A DNA stretch of 10,649 bases, taken from the NCBI GenBank assembly GCA_013911195.1, contig JACETS010000081.1, positions 1-10,649 on the forward strand, read 5' to 3'. Each line of letters starts with the position of its first letter. The stretch's first letter is position 1. A program made the position numbers and the translations under genes. Shown piece by piece: positions 6,294 through 10,649 of this stretch. The notes beneath the pieces were generated by a model. It ran no database searches. It was not told the origin of the DNA and was given only the letters and a program-made list of their open reading frames with translations. This DNA is from Verrucomicrobiales bacterium (lineage in GTDB: Bacteria > Verrucomicrobiota > Verrucomicrobiia > Verrucomicrobiales > DEV007).

Positions 6294-8477
6294 ATGGATT
6301 TCAATGATTCCAGGGTGATTCAAAGCAAGAGAGCTTTCATCAAAATCCTCTTTGTACTGCTCACTATAAATCTATTATGGATAGGTTCATCAGTTGCTCA
6401 AAATAAATGGATTCAAAGTTATAACTCTGGATACATAGACAAGAAGGGAAAATTTGCGGGAGGTAGTGAAATCATGCACTTGGTGAGTCACGAGGGCAAA
6501 ATATATGCTGCTAATGGTTACTGGATGGATGCTCGTTGGGTAATCCCTCCAATAGGGCAAAGACAATCAGCACAAGTTTTGCGACTAGATTCTTCAGAAT
6601 CAGAATGGCAAGTGGATCTAGATACCGGCTTGTCCAATGATCATGGGCTGGAGTACATGAAAGGAAACGTTTTAAAATCGGTTACTTTTACGAGAGATGA
6701 AAATGGGAATAAATTAGAGGAGCCTGTTAATCTTCTCGTCATGGCTTCAGGAGCTAATTTTGAGAGAGGGGGAGCGGTTTCGTCTTGGGTAAGGGATGAT
6801 GATTTAGGAACTTGGCATCATACCTTAGTCAGGCATGGTTCTACTAATGGAGGAGTGCGGTGGGTGCCGCGTGACATGGAAGTACATATTGATAAAGTGA
6901 CAGGAAGAGAAAAGATATTTATGTCTCTAGGTAATCCTGGTATCGTATCAGGTACTTATAACCAAAATATTCCAGGTAAAATTAGATGGGATAATCATGT
7001 TGAGTATCCGTTTTTAGATGTGGGAAGTTTTAGGACCAGGCCTTTGGGAATGGCCATTGCGAATAGGTCATTATTCTTTTCTGAGGGAGGAGCTATTTTT
7101 AAGAGAATAGATGGTAGAGTTCCAAAATATATTAAAGTTTTAGATTTTCATGAGGATTCAGATACTGATGTAGGAGGTATTAGAGGATTGACAGCTATCG
7201 AAAATCCCAAAGGTCCTGGTCAGTCTTTACTTTTTCTTTGGGCGCCCGGTGATAGGTCCGAGTGTCAGGTCAAAAGGTTAGATCCTGTAGGTAACGGTAA
7301 ATACAAAGTTCACAATGAGATAAAGCTAATCGATTTAATGGGCGATCATTTAGGAGCCGAGATAACCTATACCTTGGGTGCTCACAATATGATGTATTCT
7401 TTTATAGATGTAGAAAAAGGTAAGAAAGTTCATCTGATTGGTTTTCAGGGTAATATAAAAACCAAAAAGCATTTACGCTGGAAGGGGAGTGCTCTTTATG
7501 CTGGGGCATTGTACGCGGTTCGTCAGGAGGACCAGACTTACAAAGTGTTAGAAGTTAATAATGATTTTAGACCGGGCAAAAGGCCTTTAGTTGCTCCTCG
7601 TGCCTTTTGTTATTCACCATTTGGTGATGATCAAATTTATTTCGGAGGCCATGATTCAAGTCGTAAGGTTTCCGATAATATGGCTTGGATCTTCAACGCT
7701 TCTAGTGAAGTGGCTCTGGGGAAAAAGAAAGGCAAAGAGAGTTCAAACACAAAGATAAATAATACTACTAATACAAAACTTCTTAACGGTCCTATCTACG
7801 AGTTGAGAATTTATTCCGCTAATGAGGGGCGATTTGGTAATCTTATCGAACGTTTTAGAAATCATACCCATTCTTTATTTAAAAAGCATGGACTAGAGGC
7901 CATAGGTTATTGGATACCAACTGAGGGGCCTGCGCTCAAGCGACGAAGGTTTATCTATATTCTAAAGCATCAATCGCGGCATGATGCCTATGTCAATTGG
8001 GTCAATTTCTCAAATGATAAAGAATGGGAGAGGGTTCTAGATCAACCAAAATTTCAAGGTCTCTTGTCTCTTAAGCCGATCAGCTTATTCATGAAAGAAT
8101 CAGAATTTTCATCTCTTGTCAGAAACGGGATTGAAAAGACCGGCGGAGTTTACGAATTACGAACTTACGTCTCCGAAAAAAATAAAATAAAACTACTCGA
8201 AGAGCGATTCAGTAAGAGTACGGCATCACTCTTTAATAAGCATGGAATGAAAAATATTTATTACTGGACTGCTTTTGATGAGTCTCAGTCAAAAAATACT
8301 CTCATCTATCTTTTACATCACTCAAATCGCGAACAAGCTGATTCGAATTGGAAATCTTTTAATGAAGATGCTAGTTGGAAAGAATTTTTACTTAATTCAC
8401 AAACTAATGGTCCTTTAATTTCAAAACCCCCAGAGAGGATATATCTAAAGCCAATGGACTTTTCTCCATTGAATTGA
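6294..8477 (+). CDS. Exported protein with unassigned N-terminal domain and two C-terminal NIPSNAP domains
   Basis: This 727-residue protein begins with a signal peptide: a basic stretch (SKRAFIK, 11-17), a hydrophobic core to about residue 31, and a likely cleavage SVA|Q at 35/36. Residues 36 to about 475 form a large domain I cannot assign. Its many short stretches of the type GKIYAANG or RSLFFSEG, each with local glycine and aromatic residues, suggest a beta-propeller-like fold. A Lys/Asn/Thr-rich linker (about 476-498) leads to two related NIPSNAP domains, at 499 to about 605 (GPIYELRIY...FKKHGLEAIGYW) and 617 to about 722 (GGVYELRTY...FNKHGMKNIYYW). NIPSNAP domains have a dimeric alpha-beta barrel fold; secreted forms are frequent in Verrucomicrobia and Planctomycetes but their role is unknown. 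The upstream frame closes 21 bases before this ATG, so the start is fairly firm. Confidence 0.85.
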   Translation: MDFNDSRVIQSKRAFIKILFVLLTINLLWIGSSVAQNKWIQSYNSGYIDKKGKFAGGSEIMHLVSHEGKIYAANGYWMDARWVIPPIGQRQSAQVLRLDSSESEWQVDLDTGLSNDHGLEYMKGNVLKSVTFTRDENGNKLEEPVNLLVMASGANFERGGAVSSWVRDDDLGTWHHTLVRHGSTNGGVRWVPRDMEVHIDKVTGREKIFMSLGNPGIVSGTYNQNIPGKIRWDNHVEYPFLDVGSFRTRPLGMAIANRSLFFSEGGAIFKRIDGRVPKYIKVLDFHEDSDTDVGGIRGLTAIENPKGPGQSLLFLWAPGDRSECQVKRLDPVGNGKYKVHNEIKLIDLMGDHLGAEITYTLGAHNMMYSFIDVEKGKKVHLIGFQGNIKTKKHLRWKGSALYAGALYAVRQEDQTYKVLEVNNDFRPGKRPLVAPRAFCYSPFGDDQIYFGGHDSSRKVSDNMAWIFNASSEVALGKKKGKESSNTKINNTTNTKLLNGPIYELRIYSANEGRFGNLIERFRNHTHSLFKKHGLEAIGYWIPTEGPALKRRRFIYILKHQSRHDAYVNWVNFSNDKEWERVLDQPKFQGLLSLKPISLFMKESEFSSLVRNGIEKTGGVYELRTYVSEKNKIKLLEERFSKSTASLFNKHGMKNIYYWTAFDESQSKNTLIYLLHHSNREQADSNWKSFNEDASWKEFLLNSQTNGPLISKPPERIYLKPMDFSPLN

Positions 8478-8485
8478 TTGCGTGA

Positions 8486-9088
8486 TTATTTTGGATCCTT
8501 TCGGAAAATTATTTTATAAACCTCCTCAGGGCTTCGGTTCTTTCCTGTTCGTTCATTGAACCATGGAGATCCGCCAGTAAAAATTAAACCTTCAGGAATT
8601 TTTTTTCCGTCTTTGACCCATTCTTGGAAACTAGGTATTTTGGTTTTTGTGTTTTTTTGATTTTCTAATTTGAGAAGATTTAATTCATTTTCCATCTTCT
8701 TTAACCGTGCTTTGTATTTAGCGAGGCCCTCAGGAGTGAATCGGGCTCTTTCCATGAAATCTTTCATTTCCCCAATTTTCTCCTCTAATTCTTTAATCTT
8801 AGAAACTTTGGAATTTTTTTTGTCTTTGGCTCGTCTTGGATCCTTAGCATCAGCGTCGATATTTTCTTGGATCCATCGGGCTAACGTCCCACTGCCTTGA
8901 CCATATCCACCAGGTAGGACTCGACGGTCACGTGTTTGCCTTAGCGGGGGTTGGCCCCAATGTGCAGGATAAATTTTACCATTAGGAGCTTTGAAAGCTT
9001 TTTTGGCTAACTCAACTTCTTGAGAGTGGGCATTATAAAAGTTTAAAAGGACAATAAAAAATAGGCTTAATACTCTGATTAGTTTCAT
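8486..9088 (-). CDS. Secreted coiled-coil protein of unknown function
   Basis: I do not recognise a characterised family. From the ATG at 9088 the product has 200 residues and starts with a clear signal peptide: MKLIRVLSLFFIVLLNFYNAHS, with cleavage likely at S22|Q23. The mature part has a conserved-looking block, IYPAHWGQPPLRQTRD (39-54) then LPGGYGQGSGTLARWIQENI (58-77). A charged segment and a probable coiled coil follow (about 93-146, rich in Lys/Glu/Leu). The end contains IPSFQEWV and WFNERTGKNRSPEEVYKIIF (176-195). An in-frame ATG at 9142 would add 18 residues before the signal peptide, burying it, so 9088 is preferred; a TATAAT (9099-9104, minus strand) just upstream agrees. The gene is convergent with the NIPSNAP gene, eight bases between stop codons, with no clear terminator. 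It may act in the periplasm or at the cell surface. Confidence 0.8.
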   Translation of the reverse strand: MKLIRVLSLFFIVLLNFYNAHSQEVELAKKAFKAPNGKIYPAHWGQPPLRQTRDRRVLPGGYGQGSGTLARWIQENIDADAKDPRRAKDKKNSKVSKIKELEEKIGEMKDFMERARFTPEGLAKYKARLKKMENELNLLKLENQKNTKTKIPSFQEWVKDGKKIPEGLIFTGGSPWFNERTGKNRSPEEVYKIIFRKDPK

Positions 9089-9098
9089 AATTACATCT

Positions 9099-9104
9099 AT
9101 TATA
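9099..9104 (-). promoter_or_regulatory. Candidate -10 box (TATAAT) for the secreted coiled-coil gene
   Basis: A perfect TATAAT on the minus strand ends ten bases before the preferred ATG at 9088. The -35 region at 16-18 bases is AT-rich but a poor match. If used, the mRNA would be almost leaderless and the alternative start at 9142 would lie upstream of the promoter. Confidence 0.35.
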
Positions 9105-9365
9105 ACTTCATAACCTTGATCATTATTAGATATTTTTTGCAAAACTTGAAAAATTTAGAGAGGTAAGGTGAGAACCCCTAAAATGCATTCTCCCTATCTT
9201 ACATTATTAGCATCGTATTGTAATGAGACGCTCTCCTTCTAAAATTACTAGCCAGTTGAAGACTGTGAGTGTCAAACCAGATCTGAATAAATACTTTTAA
9301 AAGCGAATTGCGCTAAAGATAATTTGCCGCTAACGGTCTAGCGAAGTTATGGGGCTTTGAAACTC

Positions 9366-9379
9366 AATTCCTAGGAATT
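9366..9379. promoter_or_regulatory. Perfect 14-bp palindrome AATTCCTAGGAATT
   Basis: AATTCCTAGGAATT equals its own reverse complement over all 14 bases. It sits about 140 bases upstream of the SulP start in otherwise non-coding DNA, which suits a binding site for a dimeric regulator. No regulator is identified, and chance cannot be excluded. Confidence 0.4.
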
Positions 9380-9497
9380 ATCCGAAATGATCGTTCTTCT
9401 TCCTTCCTTAATTTCAGCTTAAAACTACGAGCGCCACTCGAAATTTGTCCAAAAATACGGGAGGAGCTTTACTACAATTTTACCCAGTCCTTTTTTC

Positions 9498-9503
9498 GAG
9501 GAG
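9498..9503 (+). promoter_or_regulatory. Shine-Dalgarno sequence (GAGGAG) of the SulP gene
   Basis: GAGGAG lies 13 bases before the ATG at 9517, somewhat further than the usual 5-9 bases. It is the only good Shine-Dalgarno match in front of any gene start in this window and supports this start codon. Confidence 0.55.
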
Positions 9504-9516
9504 CCAAAAATAACTA

Positions 9517-10649
9517 ATGACAAAAAGTAAATATTTTAAAGAGTGGTTCGCACAACCGCGTCGCGATATTATTGCTGGGGCCGTAGTGGCGCTTGCACTC
9601 ATTCCTGAGGCGATAGCCTTTTCCATTATCGCAGGTGTTGATCCTCAGGTAGGGCTCTATGCTTCCTTTTGTATGGCAGTATTGATCGCTTTCTTTGGTG
9701 GGCGATCTGGTATGATTTCTGCAGCAACGGGCGCCATGGCTCTGTTGATGGTGTTGCTAGTCAAAGAGCATGGTCTTCAGTATTTGCTGGCAGCTACAAT
9801 CTTAACTGGTGTGTTTCAGATTTTGGCAGGGATCTTTAAACTTGGTAACTTGATGTGTTTCGTTTCTCGCTCGGTAGTGACAGGCTTCGTCAACGCTTTA
9901 GCGATTTTAATATTTATGGCTCAGCTTTCAGAATTTGTGGGGCAGGGTTGGTTGATGTATGCCATGGTTGCCTCTGGATTGTTAATTATTTATGGCCTTC
10001 CGCGTTTTACTACAGCTATTCCGTCGCCGCTCGTTTGTATCGTTGTGCTGACTGCAGTCTCAATGGCAATCGGACTCGATGGCTTATCTACAATCGGTGA
10101 TAAGGGCGAACTCCCCGCAACGCTGCCAATTTTTCTGCTACCAGACATTCCCCTAAATCTTGAAACTTTAGCTATCATACTTCCTTACGTGATTCCGCTG
10201 ACGGTAGTAGGGCTGCTGGAATCACTGATGACTGCGACGATAGTGGATGACTTGACCGACACTTCGAGTGACAAAAATATGGAGTGTGCAGGCCAAGGTA
10301 TTGCTAATATTGGTGCTGGATTCTTCGGAGGCATGGCTGGATGCGCAATGATTGGACAGTCAATTATCAATGTTAAATCTGGAGGACGTGGGAGGTTATC
10401 GACATTTTCAGCAGGCATCATTCTCTTAATATTGATATTGGTGCTTGATGATATTGTGCGGCAGATTCCAATGGCTGCTTTAGTCGCAGTGATGATTATG
10501 GTTTCTATTGGTACATTTAGTTGGTCTTCGATCAAAAATCTCAAGATTCACAATCGCACTTCGAGCATTGTTATGATCGCCACTGTTCTTTCCACAGTTT
10601 ATAGCCATAATTTAGCAATTGGTGTCGGTGTTGGTGTGTTGCTGAGTTC
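9517..10649 (+). CDS. SulP-family anion transporter, N-terminal part, cut by window edge
   Basis: The frame is open for 377 codons from the ATG at 9517 to the right edge. It encodes an inner-membrane protein of many hydrophobic segments, starting RRDIIAGAVVALALIPEAIAF (15-35), the conserved first membrane helix of SulP carriers. Other family marks are VDPQVGLYAS (41-50), SAATGAMALL (68-77) in the region of the substrate site, SRSVVTGFVNALAI (117-130), and the signature around 253-300 with ECAGQGIANIGAGFFGGMAG and IGQSIINVKSGGRGRLST. SulP proteins move sulfate, bicarbonate or other anions with Na+ or H+. The GGMAGCAMIGQS version of the signature is nearer to the cyanobacterial bicarbonate carrier BicA than to E. 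coli DauA, as far as I recall, so bicarbonate is one candidate substrate. The C-terminal STAS domain, if present, lies outside the window. Confidence 0.93.
   Translation, partial: MTKSKYFKEWFAQPRRDIIAGAVVALALIPEAIAFSIIAGVDPQVGLYASFCMAVLIAFFGGRSGMISAATGAMALLMVLLVKEHGLQYLLAATILTGVFQILAGIFKLGNLMCFVSRSVVTGFVNALAILIFMAQLSEFVGQGWLMYAMVASGLLIIYGLPRFTTAIPSPLVCIVVLTAVSMAIGLDGLSTIGDKGELPATLPIFLLPDIPLNLETLAIILPYVIPLTVVGLLESLMTATIVDDLTDTSSDKNMECAGQGIANIGAGFFGGMAGCAMIGQSIINVKSGGRGRLSTFSAGIILLILILVLDDIVRQIPMAALVAVMIMVSIGTFSWSSIKNLKIHNRTSSIVMIATVLSTVYSHNLAIGVGVGVLLS

Larger units (their letters stand above)
9143..9516. other. Non-coding stretch upstream of the SulP transporter
   Basis: I find no convincing gene, tRNA or mobile-element end in this stretch. 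It holds a perfect 14-bp palindrome (9366-9379), a small CCG-CTAA-CGG hairpin nested inside CGCTA/TAGCG near 9313-9345, a possible promoter (TTGTCC at 9445-9450, 17 bases, TTTACT at 9468-9473; weak) and the Shine-Dalgarno sequence of the transporter. Most of it should therefore be regulatory leader or decayed sequence. Confidence 0.5.

Noticed and set aside
8484..8520. Possible terminator around GGATCC-TTTC-GGA between the convergent genes
   Set aside because: Only three consecutive stem pairs form before a bulge, and the bases belong to the coding end of the minus-strand gene.
9089..9142. Longer start for the secreted coiled-coil protein at 9142
   Set aside because: It would put 18 mostly polar residues before an otherwise normal signal peptide and would lie upstream of the TATAAT at 9099-9104.
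9855..10544. Open frames overlapping the transporter (9855-10100 plus; 9990-10178 and 10185-10544 minus)
   Set aside because: The SulP reading frame across the same bases is continuous and strongly family-like, so these are shadows.

Overview
The window looks like part of a chromosome from a low-GC (estimated by eye at about 40%), probably marine member of the PVC group, most likely Verrucomicrobiota. This is an inference from three things: the residue patterns of GroEL and DnaK, a secreted protein with two NIPSNAP domains (common in Verrucomicrobia and Planctomycetes), and the near absence of Shine-Dalgarno sequences. No rRNA marker is present, so the assignment is tentative. I see no mobile element, CRISPR array, tRNA or rRNA.

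Left half, all on the minus strand (1-5663), read right to left: dnaK (Hsp70), then groES and groEL (the chaperonin pair), a strong intrinsic terminator 30 bases after groEL, and then a separate unit of a MoxR-type AAA+ ATPase followed by a DUF58 protein that overlaps it by 14 bases and runs off the left edge. The chaperone block lacks the CIRCE operator usual for HrcA-controlled groE/dnaK genes. Instead there is a 9-bp inverted repeat upstream of dnaK and two hairpins between dnaK and groES. The moxR leader holds three copies of TTAAGTGTTT.

Middle (5664-8485): a 280-base divergent region separates dnaK from a plus-strand gene for a small double-CDGSH iron-sulfur protein. It is followed by a plus-strand gene for a 727-residue exported protein with a large unassigned N-terminal domain and two C-terminal NIPSNAP domains. 

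Right part (8486-10649): a 200-residue secreted coiled-coil protein of unknown function lies convergent to the NIPSNAP gene, only 8 bases away. A roughly 430-base non-coding stretch with a perfect 14-bp palindrome follows. The last gene is a plus-strand SulP-family anion transporter, cut by the right edge.

The chaperones form a protein-folding unit, and MoxR plus DUF58 form the usual ATPase/partner pair. The other genes look like independent single-gene units. Several starts have no Shine-Dalgarno sequence, and three have a -10-like hexamer only 9-12 bases before the ATG, so leaderless or non-SD initiation may be common in this organism. I see no clearly new multi-gene system. The least explained items are the two secreted proteins, the histone-H1-like tail on MoxR and the repeated elements in the moxR leader.
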